Shown: positions 10,541 to 22,250 of the stretch, in pieces
How the letters are laid out: each line of letters opens with the position of its first letter
Position numbering within the stretch: the stretch's first letter is position 1
Assembly: GCA_012934845.2 (NCBI GenBank)
Contig: WNNJ02003285.1
Location: 88,914 to 152,913, forward strand
Reading direction: 5' to 3'
Length of the DNA stretch: 64,000 nt
Source: Pomphorhynchus laevis
Lineage: Eukaryota > Acanthocephala > Palaeacanthocephala > Echinorhynchida > Pomphorhynchidae
Position numbers and translations under genes: made by a program
Notes under the pieces: model-generated
The model's database searches: none
What the model was told of the DNA's origin: nothing
The model's input: only the letters and a program-made list of their open reading frames with translations

Positions 10541-13431
10541 TCAGGTGTCGAGAAGGTTTGAACGGAGGAGGTGTTTGAATGTGATAAAGGAGGGGGCGCG
10601 GCGGACGTCGAGATGGAGTTGATTCCATGCGAGTGAGGCAACGACGAGGGAGAATTGTAGACCGTAGTTGTTGGAGTAATTTGGAACGTGGAGTAAGATG
10701 GTATGACAGGAACGAAGCGATAGCGAGGTGGGGCGAGTATCGTCTAGGAAAGGAATGTTGATGAACGATGGGGAGCCGACAGCGATGAGACGAAAGGTAA
10801 CGAGAAGAAGGCAGTGTTTGATGCGGATGAGGATGGTGGGCAAGGAGAGTTGGGCAAAATATGTGGATGTGTGGTCGAAGCGACGGAGACGAAAGAGCAC
10901 TCGAACGGCGGAGTTGATTATTCGTTGTAGGGGTAGGATGATGGATTTTGGAGAATTGGCGAAAAGGCTAAGGCATTAATCGATTTTAGGGAAAAGAAGC
11001 GATGAAAGAAGAGACACAGCAACGAAAGTCGATAAGCAGGCGGATACGGCGGATGTCACAGATAATTAAGATAGATGAGCGGACCTTGTCACGGACGAAG
11101 GGTTTAAGGGAAAGGTGATCATCGAAATGGAAGCCTAAGAAAGTGAGATTGTGGACTATGGGGATGATCGATGAGGCAAAATATACAGTGGGAGGAGATA
11201 TGTTTGGTTTACGGGGGAGGATCCACATTATTTTGGACTTTTCGGGGTTTAGAACGAGATGGAGATTGGAGAGACGTTTGTAGATATAAGAAAGACAGTT
11301 AGAGGCAGAAATGCCGATATTCTGTATGCGATGTGCAGGTGCATGAGCATAGATGAGGATGTCATCGGCGTATTGCATGACGTTAGAGGAGTAAGGTTTG
11401 ATAAACGGAGAGAGATCGCCAAGCAGAAGAAAGAAAAGGAGGGGACAGGACTGAACCTTGTGGGACCCCGCAAAATATAGGGATGGGAGGGGATGATGAT
11501 GAATTAGAACAGACGCGAAAGGAACGGTCGGATAGATATGAGGCAAACCATGCTACGGAGGAGGAAGAAAAGCCGTAATCATAACGAAGGCGAGAAAGGA
11601 GGACGGAGTGGTCGACAATGTCGAATGCGGAGGAGAGGTCGAGGGAGATGAGAACACTATATAGAGCCTTGTCTCGAGAAATGAGTAAGTCGTTGTACAC
11701 TTTTATGCATGCGATTTCTGTCGAGTGATTAGAGCGAAAATCGGATTGGAAAGGAGGGTACAGATTGGATGAGGAGAGATAAGCGTTGATCTGTATTAAG
11801 ATGAGGCGTTCTAAGAGCTTAGAAAGAGTAGGGAGTAGTGAAATGGGGCGATAGCTAGAAGGAAGGGAGGGGTCGAGCGATTGTTTCTTAAGGAGAGGAT
11901 GAACGATAGCGGATTTCCAGTGTGAAGGGAAGATACGACTGCGGATGGACGAGTTAAACAAGGTTGTGAGAAATGAGGATATCGATGAGCATATAGATTT
12001 TAATATGTGAGTAGGCAGGGGATCGGCAGGTGAGGTTTTGTTGGGCAAGGACATGAGGACAGATGATACTTCTGTAGGTGAGACAGGGAAGATGAAAGAG
12101 TTCCGGAAGGATGAGGCTAGACTGGGCAGAGTGGGATAGGATGGATACCGGGGTGTGAGAGAGCAACGTGGATAGTTTAGTCTGGAGAAATGACGAATAA
12201 TCATTGGCATCGATGTTGCATGGCGAAGAGGAGCGAGCAAGGATTGAGTTAAAAGTATGCCAAAGAGTCTTAGAGTTGAATGAAGTGATGATTTTTTGCT
12301 GCCAGAAGGAGTTGCATTTGGTACGTAGTAGGTTGAGATGAGACTGGCGAGAAGCAAGATGGAAATTACGGAAAGACGGAGTGATCGAGCGGAAATCACG
12401 TCTGACAGAGCGGTGATAGACTCGAAAAGCATGGCGGAGTCGACGCATTGAAAGTAGGCGTTGGATGTCAAAACATGGGGCACGGTACAAGCGACGGTGT
12501 GGGTGAGACTTGAAGGGCAAGAAAATATCGAGAGTGGATGTGAGTTCAGAGTCGAAAAGAAAGGCGAGATCGTGATGAGATGAATATGTTATTGTGGGTA
12601 ATGATTGAGACGATTTGAGTAAGGCAGAGCGGAGAAGGGAGAGGTCAAGATTTCTCCAAGGGCGACGTAGGATTGTAGGTGTGTGAGGAGGGGTGTGGTT
12701 GTGAGTGAGATCAAGGGTGATAAGAAAGTGATCGAATAAACCAGGATCAGAGATAGACAGTGAGGTGTAGGCAGCAAAATGATCGGGGGCAGCGATGATG
12801 TCGAGTGTCACACCAAGTATATGTGCGGGGCAGTGGAGATTAGTTTGTAATTGTAGTTGGATAGAATGTTGATGAACCGGATGGAATCCGTGGAAGAAGG
12901 GCGGTCTAGGCTGATATTGAAGTCGCCTAGAACGAGTGAAGGGATTGAGGACAAAGAACAATGGGAAAAGAGGTCAGCGAGTTCGGTAAATAATAAGGCT
13001 GTAGGAGCTGATGAACCAGGACGGTATACAATGGCGAGATCTAGAGTGATCGGGTTAGAATAACGACAAGTGAGCAATTCAAAAGAGCAAGGACTGAAAG
13101 GGGGATTGATTTTGCGAAGAGATGCGGGGTGACGCGCGAATGCGACGATGCCGCCATGGTTAGAGAATTTAGAAAGGCATGAGCTGAGGGGGCGGGCGGA
13201 TTCGACTAGGGAGCAACCGACAGAGAGCAGACGGCGAATGGAAAGGTCGTCGGAATCTGAGTGCCAGGATTCGGTGAGGCAGAAGAGATCGATGGATTGC
13301 TTTGTGAATAGGTTGAGGATAATATCGGATTTATTGAGAATAGATCTAGTGTTGAGGAGACCGAGGCGGAAACCGTTAGTTGTGGCGAAAGAGTCTAGTG
13401 GAGAAGACACATAGGAGAGATGGAGCGCCAT
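10541..13431 (-). pseudogene. LINE ORF2 (APE endonuclease + reverse transcriptase), frameshifted
   Basis: Second ORF of the same element, endonuclease first and reverse transcriptase second. It overlaps ORF1 by some 35 bp, typical of compact LINEs. The C-terminal region FRLIAVGSPSFINIPFLDDT and LAWNQLHLDV closes it at 10541. Motifs and breaks are listed under the whole element. The order and spacing agree with an otherwise complete ORF2 of roughly 950 codons. Confidence 0.85.
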
Positions 13432-14442
13432 CGAATTTTTGGACGGGTGTGGACAACTTGAAAATTTCCGTCTATGTTTCGGATGGAGAGTGATGTTTCG
13501 CCGTTTTCCTCGCGTCGGCGTTTATCGATATTGGCTGAAGAGATTCGAGCGATTTCAGAAGGGGCGCGATCGGGGAAAATTCGAGTGGTTGAAGATGACA
13601 TGAGTTTGAATCGTTGAGAGAGGACAGAAGACGCGTGAGAGCGATGCTTGAAAACAATTTTTAGGAGAGAGGGCTGGGAAGGATTGGATTGAGAATATTT
13701 GTTTAGACGGATGAATTCGACAGGAGAATTGTCCTTGAAAAAGGATGGTTTATCCGCAGGAACAATCGACGAAAGGATGAATCTGAAGGCGGAAACATCA
13801 TGGTCCAGACGTGCTTGTAGAGATGAGGAGTTGGAAGGGTGATATTAGTGACAATGACGCAACGATCGCGAGAAGGAAAGCTCTTCCGTAAAGGAGGACG
13901 ACTGACGTTAGTAGGTGAGATCACGATAGGAGAGCTGGCAGTTGATGATTTGGAGGGATTTGGTTTGACGATTGGAGACAGAGGATAATGATATAAATAG
14001 GGTGGCAAGCGATGTGAGGAAAGATTATGAGTGGAAGGATAGTGGAGGTTGTTGGAGGTGATTTTAATTGATGGATGCAAGTTATTGAGAAAGGAGACGG
14101 GAAGGACGGACGTGGGGTGTCGGGGAGTGAAGATGACATGGAATGGGAAGTGTATATAGTGGCAGGGTCGGTGGGTAGAGAAATGTCATTAGAAATGACG
14201 GGGGTAGTATGAGTTGACGTGTTGGATGTTGATATGTGCTTATTGGAAAGGTTGCAAATTAGTTTGTTGGCACAAAAACCACATACAAAGTATTCTTTAG
14301 CCTTATTCTTGTCGCAGACGATTGTTGTCCAGCCGCTGCAGTCGTGTACCGAGCACTGTACTTGCAGTTGTACATAGTTGGTGTCGGTCTTAGTTATTTT
14401 CTTACGTCCTCCCATAAACTTGTAAGAATGTATTTCAATCAA
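13395..14442 (-). pseudogene. LINE ORF1 (zinc-finger and nucleic-acid-binding protein), frameshifted
   Basis: First ORF of the CR1/L2-like element at 10455-14520. Such proteins bind element RNA in the RNP. Visible parts: N-terminal Cys-rich finger at 14270-14380, low-complexity P/S/T linker, then a C-terminal domain with conserved-looking LLKIVF-like and RIFPDRAPSE segments, found in the ORF1 C-terminal domain of several LINE clades. At least two frame changes separate these parts. The copy at 24804-25929 has the same breaks, plus one extra 13-bp unit (ttgtcgtcgaagg) near the start that changes which upstream ATG is in frame. Confidence 0.75.
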
Positions 14443-14614
14443 TTTTTCAACCGATGGTTGTCGTCGAAGGTTGTCGTCGATGCTTGTGTATGTTTATTAA
14501 TTATCAAACTTTTTTACGGTAACGTAACTAGCTTAGAAACAATTTTAAGTATTTAACAATCAAGACAATTTTAGCCAATGCTTTAGTATATATATCCATC
14601 CTGATATGTATTTT

Positions 14615-14760
14615 AATTTTTTTATTTCCAGGAATTATCAAGTATAGTTAAACAAATTATTTTGACAACAACTATTTCGCTAGTAGTTACTAGCGAAATA
14701 TTAAAATAATTTTTGTTGTCGTTTAACTATACCTGATAGTTCCTGGAAATTAAAAAATTT
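14615..14760. repeat. Fold-back element of about 130 bp
   Basis: Long imperfect palindrome. The arms begin atttccaggaa at 14624 and end ttcctggaaat at 14750, centred on ctagtagttactag near 14687. A second copy sits at 26046-26172 (by segmental duplication), and the right half recurs alone at about 40705-40772. A dispersed half copy suggests a small non-autonomous mobile element. No target-site duplication could be fixed by eye. Confidence 0.75.
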
Positions 14761-16430
14761 GATGAAACTTATCACTATAAAATCATCACAGTTCACAAAA
14801 TACAAAGCACGAAATAATGCAAGTAAGCTAAAACAGGAATGAACTAAATTGATGAATAAAAATAATTTTTTAATAATTTTTTTCCTCTACGTGTAATTTA
14901 TTTTATATCGTTATTCATTGTTTTACTAAAAGATTCTATGATAATTGCTACGATAATTGTTGAGAAAAATAAGATTTATATTAAAAAATATATTGTGATT
15001 TAAATGTTATTCTATGAATATAGAATGTATAGCACAGATAGCAACTAATCCCCAACCAGGAAGATAATGTAACTAATGATATAAAGTATAAAATTGAATA
15101 AATGAAGAAAAAAACTCAATTTTAGACGCTCCTTAAAAACGACCCAACAAAATGTTATAGTCCGAAAATGTTTGAATATTTTTTCTTATTGTGTATATCA
15201 ATACTTTATCAATAAGGACATATTGTCATGGACGAGTTACTTGTAACTTCGCTACACCATCTTCACATGCATTTCCATCTTATCCTAGCAAGTTTAAATT
15301 TCATATAATCCAACGTGATAATATTCAAAACTATAATCTCTATTCTACGGTATGGAATGTGCAATCCTGAATATAAAAGCAAAAATCTGACTAAATCTTA
15401 ATTGTGCATAATTTTAATTATAACATTTACAATTAAAATTTTAAATAAAAATCAATTTTTATGAATTGACTAATAAATAATATTCGATGTGTTCAAATAG
15501 AGGTAATCAGAAGGAACTGCTATGTTATCAGGTTTAACAAGAAAAGCTAAAAACGGCCCGACAAAGAAAAGCTATTTACCAAGAAAAGCTATTATTTTTC
15601 TCGGAGACTATCGATTCGCGTTCCCCATGTGAAGTGGGATTATGGGTATATTTCAGTAGTGCAAATATAAACCCTTAATATCCCTTTACATTGTGAAGGA
15701 AGGATTGATTGTTTTTAAATATTTCCCGCTTAAGGGGTAGCGGTCGAAGACCTTGATAATATGCTTGACGCTTTGATAACAAGTACTTCGATAATACTAT
15801 CGAAGCGCTGGCTTAACTCAGAAGTACGCTTGAATTAGGATGGCGTCGAGCATCTTCTTAAAGACTTGGCCCATTTCCCCTCTAAGAGGTTTAGGTCGAT
15901 GCTTATACAAAGTTCTTATAAAAATGTGCTTTATTTCTTCCAGATCTAGTTTCAATATTCTTAAATAATGTATCAATAAAATGCACATGTGATTTTATCT
16001 ACAGATTGAATATATGTCTTCGATCGAGATACAATGTAGAATTAAAAATGTAAAAATATGCACATGTTATATGAAAATTTGTCGTAAATTTTAAACTTAA
16101 TTACTATTTTGCTAAAATATTCGAATTCAAAAAACTTTATACTCTTCAGAAGAATTTGGCTTTTTGAAATTATATTCTTAACTATAATTATATTCTACAC
16201 CTGAAAATTTCAAACAATAATTGTGTATACAAGTGAAATTATTTAATTTTTAATTTTTTAATAATTAAAATTGTTATTTTTTATTACTTTAACTCATTTT
16301 TCCAAAAGATATTTCTACTTAAAAGCGTATTATTACAGCATTTTGTTTGATAAAAAAATTTCAAAATTGTACCTTGCTCCAAACTAACAAGACCCGAGAA
16401 TCAATCAAAACATAAAAATGTAGACGTCCC
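14761..16430. other. Non-coding spacer with a family R UTR fragment
   Basis: AT-rich. 15420-15545 matches the family R 3' UTR in minus orientation (gactaataaataa...ggaactgctatgttatcagg). 15590-15910 has more balanced composition and several short inverted motifs but no ORF. The rest shows nothing recognisable. Repeated at about 26183-27850. Confidence 0.5.
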
Positions 16431-16431
16431 T

Positions 16432-16660
16432 AGTTCGAATCCAATCAGCACCAGTGTATTGAGTAAGCAGCTAATAAGAGTAGAAATGTGAAATGTAAGT
16501 CTGGGTTAGCAGCTGATTAGACCCCCAGGCTGATTAGTAACGTCCTACTGTGTATTAAAAATAGGCAAAATACCTGTGAGTATAATGTCGTGCCACAACA
16601 AAAATAATTTCAACTCACAGATGCAATCAAGTTAAATTAAAAACATTCATTGCAAATGGC
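16432..16660 (+). mobile_element. tRNA-derived SINE, 5'-truncated
   Basis: Starts at the B-box region (tagttcgaatccaatcagc near 16432) and continues through a body shared with the next copy: caccagtgta, gtctgggt, gctgattag, gtcctactgtgt, then a tail ending caagttaaattaaaaac. It lacks the A-box half. Its partner is at 16775-17044. Both recur at about 27850-28082 and 28197-28466. Confidence 0.75.
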
Positions 16661-16774
16661 ATCACGAATAACAGTGATCCGGCTAGCGGATCACATACAT
16701 AAAGTAGGTTTCTAATAGATCTTTCAAATACGATCAAATACCAAATTTAATATTCAGAAATGTATACCTAAGCC

Positions 16775-17044
16775 ACTGGAGCAGTGAGCCTAGTAGATGC
16801 AACGTTGGAAGCGCGATGCAGACGTCCTGAGTTCGAATCCGATTAGCACCAGTGTACGGAGTAAGCAGATAATTAAGGTCGAAAAGTTTAATGTAGGTCT
16901 GGGTCAGTAGCTGATGAGACCCACCCATGCTGATTAGTAGCGTCCTGCTGTGTCAAGAATATGAACAATACCTGTGAGTATAATGTCGTGCCACAACCAA
17001 AATAATTTCAACTCACAGATGTAATCAAGTTAAATTAAAAACAA
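16775..17044 (+). mobile_element. tRNA-derived SINE, full head
   Basis: The head contains an A-box-like stretch (gagcctagtagatgc, about 16787) and a perfect B box (GAGTTCGAATCC, about 16830), spaced as in a tRNA. The body and tail match the neighbouring copy with roughly 10-15% difference, and both end in caagttaaattaaaaac. The pair is a good definition of a SINE family for this genome. Confidence 0.8.
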
Positions 17045-17700
17045 TAATAATAGATTTTCTTAATACAAATATCATGATCAGACTTCTTTATATATCTTTA
17101 TTCTTATATCGATGAAGTGGTATCAGTTACCATCAGCTTACAGCAACACGTCACACACCTGAAGGCACAATCGGAGCACACGATGAACAATTCTATCAAC
17201 ATGAGGAGCTTAAGAAATCTTGATCTTTGTTAAGGGGACGTCCTCTTGAAAAGAAGACAAGTTCCGATATTGCCTAGGTAAAGCAAAGGCGCATCTGATC
17301 ACTCCTTAATTACAGATGTTGGCCCGTTTCAGAGCCCACTTAGCCCTCTTCAGGGCCAATTTATTTTTATCATCAAACGCTAGCTGCATTCGAAGCAAGA
17401 TCAATCAAAACAAATTTCTATATTTTACTAGCTACCGCTAACATCATCAGGCAAACAAGTTGTTAAAAGATTGTTTTATTTTTCTGATTAGAAATTTGTC
17501 TATAGTACTTCTAGTAGCATTTATACCGTAGAATATCATTAGATATATCAGCTTTATACAATGGCATTATACATTATATAGACTTTTAAACGACATTAAA
17601 ATAAAATCAATTTTCAAAACATTTACAAAAAAGCAAATTACGTCAGTTATGAACAAATTCATATTCAAAGTAAACAGATTAACATTTAAAATTCAAATAA
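17045..17700. other. Spacer, no gene seen
   Basis: AT-rich sequence with a 17.1-17.4 kb part of more even composition containing ggcccg...gggcc inverted motifs. No ORF or known repeat recognised. Repeated at about 28467-29120. Confidence 0.4.
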
Positions 17701-17703
17701 AAG

Positions 17704-19090
17704 TCAAGAATCTTCAATACGTCCTACAGCCATTTTTGCGTCCCCCATAGATGCAACAAGCGCTCAAAGATTTGTATCACGGTTATGAAATCCCACTGTC
17801 TGCATTTGTATTCGGATGCATAAAGTTGTTCTTGAGTTTGGTTTGGTTGTTGATTTTTCGGCTGATGTTGCTGGGGATGAAGACGATCTAATGGTTTATA
17901 CAACGAAGCAGTATAATCTTGATTTGAGTATTTTAAATTTTGAAATACTGTTGTTGCATAAGCTGTTTGTCCATTGCTTGGTGATCGAATAGAATCCACA
18001 TCAGATAAAGTAGGTTGACTATTCATTTGATTATCGACTAGACCGCTTATATTTGAAGATATCAACTGTGAATATACTTGTGGGGATGTGTCCCTAAGAC
18101 GAATTAGGTTCTGTAGAATTTGTACAATCGTCCTCAATGCTTGAGTATTTGTGCGTAGAGCACGAATTTCATATATTGGCCACTGATTTATAAACTCATG
18201 AATTACACGATGTACTTGTTCTCTGTCTTTCGTCCTGTACAAATTCATATGTACGCAGCAGATTAAGTAGAATACCAGGATCGCGGATAAAATTATCCAT
18301 ATTTGGGTTTAAACTGGATGCCTACAACATGTCAATTAACACGAGAGAATTTTTAGCAGAGACTATGTATAATTGTTTAGGGTTTATCGTAGAATACCGA
18401 TTAGTGTTTTCGCTTGATGTAGAATTCAAAGGCGACTATAAACGTTTTGTATTAGATACATATCATCTAGACGAACCGATTAAATTAAATGGCAAATTAT
18501 TTAAAATGGATGCCGATCAATTATTTTGAAATGTAGTATTCTGAAATGCCCCAGGGTTAGGCAGGGATTTGTATTTTCAGTTCCTTCTTGACTAGTGTTA
18601 GCTGTACTAGATGAGCTAGAATTAGTATTCAGAGGATTATCGCCAAACTGCTCTTGTACCACATTAAGCATTGGTTCTTGAAAATCGCTGTAAATTCTCT
18701 GTAGAACATTATATCCACTCGGTAAATTCTCAATGTTAATCAGTGCCGTATTATGTTTTCTCATAATTTCCTGTAGTGTTGTAGGATTACGAATCATTTC
18801 CATTGTTTGACGCATAAAATCCGAATTGTTAAAGAATTGTGAAACCCCATGGTTTTGCTCAATCACTCTTTGCAGGATTACTCATAAGTCCTTGAAACTT
18901 ATGATTACTTAGAAGGTTTTAAATTGCATGTGGATCAATCTAAATACTGCCAAAAATATTTTGTCGAATTTCATTAAAACTTGAATTTCCAAATGGAAGA
19001 CTCGAAAATGAAGCATGTGATAATCTGGATAATGTTGCAGTACCATCAGTATGTTGATCAATATTCGGTTGTTGCGATACCAACCCTTCC
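17704..19090 (-). pseudogene. Ubiquilin (UBQLN-like) pseudogene, copy 1
   Basis: Ubiquilins link ubiquitinated clients to the proteasome through a UBL, STI1 repeats and a UBA. The STI1 region is clear at 18630-18866 (FFNNSDFMRQTMEMIRNP, then NIENLPSGYNVLQRIYSDFQ; compare the family's LNNPDIMRQTLE and GGYNALRRMYTDIQEPML). NPNMDNFIRDPGILLNLL follows near 18255-18310. The C-terminal UBA is readable at 17704-17815: VGFHNRDTNL, an in-frame TGA at 17764-17766, then ALVASMGDAKMAV. That TGA sits where UBAs have Arg, so it looks like a CGA-to-TGA change. Further frame changes separate the domains. The upstream limit, near 19090-19290, is uncertain and no convincing UBL was found. No introns were recognised, so processed or fragmentary origin cannot be separated. 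Confidence 0.8.
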
Positions 19091-19295
19091 TTAATTGTTG
19101 GTGATTGCAGAAGCGACAACGAAGCATTATTCGGTTGATTAGTTGTGGAGTGATTTGCCGAAGGTTGTCGTGGAGACATGAGTCGCAGGACAGGCATGTC
19201 AAACTCAGAATGGTCATCTTTGATGATGGAAGCTGTCCGAATATTGAAGTCATGAACAACCTCAACTGTCTGGGCCTCGGGCAGTGCAAGGTTTA

Positions 19296-20495
19296 TCATA
19301 GAAACGAGTACGGAGATGAGTCGTCACAATATCCAAGACTTTTCTCTAGTAGGGGTTGACCCATCTCGTCGAGATTTTTGACGATCGCTTTAGCATTTCC
19401 CCTCATCAATGCGACGGACACGGGCTGAAATAGCTGACCCGCTGTGCTGCAATACGGAGTACTGTTTCTACATGACATAGAACAAGCAATGAAACAAATT
19501 AGCTTCTTCCCTTGAGGGTTCCATCCTCCGCAAGTTTCAACAACCCCTGCCGCAAAACTGTATCCATTCTCCTCTAATTTGCGTTTATATTTCCTTTCCT
19601 TGACACAGGTTACATACTTGCATGCGGCATAGCCAGGGATCTCAGAAGCCATGGGAATATAAGCATTTGGTTGGGAGTTAGTCACAGCAAAATCAACTGC
19701 TAAAGGAGGGTCCTTATAAAATAGAATGTCCGTCGATCTCCCTTGCAAACCACTAACTAGGTTGGATACCTCCTTTGTCACTCTCAATCCAGCAGAAACC
19801 AATGCTTGAAAGACCGTATCCCTCGAGCTATCGACGTAAGGCGGCGCAACGCCTTTGCGAAATTGCCATTTCTTGCCTATTCGATGACTTCCATAAATTT
19901 ATTTTTCTTATCATGAGCTCCTCTGAGTTTCCTGGATGATCAAACCCCGAAGAGGATAAGCAATCACATTCTATTCCACTTTCAAATTTGTCTATAAGCA
20001 CATTATTATTTGATAGAGTGTGGTATCCGGCATGGTGCCGACCTGAGGAAGTCTGTAGGCCTAGCTTCAGGAAGCACAGCAAACGCTCCCAATTGTGGGA
20101 TGAATTTGAGCACAATGCCTCTAGAATTAACGATGAGAAAACATTGGCAAATCGGCTGCAAAGATTCCATGGAATGCTTTGATCGTGTTAACTGGTTCCA
20201 TCCAAACCCTATGAAGAAGCTCGAAGGTTCTGACCTGATTTTCGCAGCAGGAAATGTTCATCTTTTCAAACTGTAACGATGTCTTCGAGGTGTTCTCGTC
20301 GGCGTCTAAAAACTCAGGTCTTGTATCAGTTGATGCGATTACGTTGTGTGAGTTGCTGACAGTCGGTAGCGGTCCTGATCTTGAGCAGCGCAAGTTTACA
20401 TGTCCGTGTACCCGAAGATGACCTGATGCATTAAGACAAAAAGATCCGCCACAGACTGAGCAACTACCCGTATTCGCTTGCAAGTTATCCCAAGC
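19296..20495 (-). mobile_element. Relic of an RT element: N-terminal zinc finger and C-terminal nuclease-like domain, RT core missing
   Basis: Minus-strand order: a C2H2-like finger at 20380-20483 (CSVCGGSFCLNASG, LRVHGHVNLRC); a region with NWERLLCFLKLGL and SSGRHHAG near 20000-20090; then, with no RT core between, a 168-codon open stretch ending at 19296 with STDILFYKDPPLAVDFAV, FAAGVVETCGGWNPQGKK and LFQPVSVALMRGNAKAIV. I recall the same three parts as the ends of a widespread eukaryotic RT family in which an RT lies between them. D of AVDFAV and E of VVETCG would suit a PD-(D/E)XK-type nuclease fold. Clade name unknown to me. It abuts the ubiquilin pseudogene. Repeated at 34957-36157. Confidence 0.65.
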
Positions 20496-20956
20496 TCGGT
20501 TTCTAGTTATAGTGTTAATTGGTTGTGATTGGTTGATTTGAATCGTTGATTGGTTGATTTACTCTGGATTGTGTGTTTAAGCTGGCATACTTATGAGGAT
20601 CATTATCGTGTGAATATATTTATCTTACAAATGTATATATTAATTTCTCAAACATTTTAGGTTTTTTATTCCCATATAGGTAATTTATTTTTATAATTTG
20701 TTTGATATTTCGCCAAGCTGACGAAATCAGCAAGAATATGTTGTTTTGGTAGTAAAGCTTAAAAATTGACAACCGTCGTCCTCCAGTAATCTTTTATTTT
20801 ATAAAATAAAATCAATTTTATTAATATTTTTTATTACAATAATATTATACTTGAATCCTTTTATAAATATTTTATTTCTTGAAACCTTGCTTAATTGATT
20901 TAGAGCATATTATCTTTACTTAACATAGTTGGCTAAAGGAAGATTAAGAAAGCAAG

Positions 20957-21017
20957 ATGGATATTAATGGCGGGAAACGATTTAAGTTAAAGTCAGAACT
21001 TCAATCACTAATCGAGG
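20957..21017 (+). pseudogene. Duplicated first coding exon of the host gene at 36.6-51.6 kb
   Basis: ATG followed by 20 codons (MDINGGKRFKLKSELQSLIE) and a strong donor, G|gtaagtatg, leaving one base of the next codon (phase 1). Apparently identical to 36619-36679, which leads into the full gene. Here only the first and probable second exons are present before the duplication ends, so a complete product cannot be made from this copy. Called a partial duplicate rather than a gene. Confidence 0.65.
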
Positions 21018-21724
21018 GTAAGTATGAAAGTATAAAAAAAGATGTATATAAAAGTACACATTTGGCTTTTTCGATTTTAACAGTAAAATCAGTGAACAAA
21101 GCATTTAACTTTGTTTGCAAATTTTAATATAATAATGTAAATTAAAGGCTGATCAATTTAAAAGATTTTACGATAGCAAACGATTGTTATCTAGAGCCTT
21201 TTACCATTTGCACATCCAACATTTTCAAAATTCTTTGTAACATCTTATACAATTTCAGATAAAGCAACCACAGCATACAAAATTAGTATGGAAAAACATA
21301 GTTTAGTACAGAAAATACTATTATTTTAACAAACACATTGATAAAGTCGTATCTTCGTCAGTACAAAAACTAAAGCGTCCGTTTTTCTAATGGTAAAATG
21401 AGACATGTTTTCCTTTTATATTCAAATTTGTAATTCGCACTGATCAGTAGAAACTGACTCATCAACATTTTATTTTTTGCTCATAAAATATTTTAAATAT
21501 GTATTTATGCAAAAAATCAATATCATTGATTTTCATTTTCTTAAAATTTTTGATATTCCGTATTTTTGGTATTAGTTAGCTAATATTAATATTTTGTAAT
21601 AGCTAAATTTGTAATTATTATCGATTTTGGAAAGAAAAATAAAAAAATTAATCTGGAATTTCTTTATAATACCAAATATATTGATTTTTATCACTTATTT
21701 TCTACCAACTACAATATATAACTC

Positions 21725-22250
21725 AACGATATACCCTATATTTCCCTTTTCACTCTATCCTTTCCCCTATTTATCCCTTTTTACTCTATCCCTTCCCCTA
21801 TCTATTCCCTTTCACTCTATCCCTTCCCCTATCAACTACCTTTCCACTCTACCTCCTATCTACCTCTTTCCACTCTACCTATTATAGCACATTCTCCCTC
21901 TAGCTCATTATCCCTCTAGCCCATTCTCCCTCTACCCCATTCTCCCTCTGTCCCATTCTCCCTCTAGCCCATTCTCCCTCTAGCCCATTCTCCCTCTAGC
22001 CCATTCTCCCTCTAGCCCATTCTCCCTCTAGCCCATTCTCCCTCTAGCCCATTCTCCCTCTAGCCCATTCTCCCTCTAGCCCATTCTCCCTCTAGCCCAT
22101 TCTCCCTCTAGCCCATTCTCCCTCTAGCCCATTCTCCCTCTAGCCCATTCTCCCTCTAGCCCATTCTCCCTCTAGCCCATTCTCCCTATACCCCATTATC
22201 CCTCTGTCCCATTCTCATTCTACCCCTTTTACTTCCCCTTCCCGCTCATC
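21725..22250. repeat. Pyrimidine tract and 16-bp minisatellite
   Basis: 21725-21890 is a C/T-rich tract on the plus strand. 21891-22190 is about 18-19 tandem copies of a 16-bp unit (cattctccctctagcc), near-perfect in the middle and degenerate at both ends. It lies in the intron after the duplicated exon. The matching array at 37553-37852 has the same overall length. Confidence 0.95.

Larger units (their letters stand above)
10455..14520 (-). mobile_element. CR1/L2-like LINE, longest copy, ORF1 + ORF2, decayed
   Basis: Nearly full-length element on the minus strand. ORF1 (about 14442 to 13395) starts with a cysteine-rich segment (CSVHDCSGWTTIV, VCGFCANKL), has a P/S/T-rich middle, and ends in an ORF1-type region (RDRCVIVTNIT; RIFPDRAPSEIARISSAN). 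Its frame changes near 14080 and 13830. ORF2 starts at 13431 (MALHLSYVSSP). The endonuclease has LNTRSILNKSD, TESWHSDSD, IVYRPGS and LGDFNISLDRP; the usual SDH reads FDH. The RT has LDLSSAFDIVDHSVLL, GVPQGSVL and YADDILIYAHAP. Frame changes lie near 12830, 12080 and 11450, and stops follow 10990. The 3' UTR ends near 10457. An inactive fossil; everything 5' of 12712 was later duplicated. Confidence 0.9.

Noticed and set aside
11249-13414. Several plus-strand and alternate-frame open stretches over the minus-strand LINE
   Set aside because: They are shadows of LINE ORF1/ORF2, whose motifs fix the true strand.
16830-16842. A functional tRNA gene at the GAGTTCGAATCC box
   Set aside because: Only promoter boxes are tRNA-like; acceptor and anticodon stems do not fold, and the sequence is part of a longer repeated SINE.
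18329-18529. Plus-strand open stretch of 66 codons
   Set aside because: Antisense to the ubiquilin pseudogene; broken in the third copy and without family resemblance.
21891-22190. CRISPR array
   Set aside because: Pure 16-bp tandem units without unique spacers; eukaryotic context.
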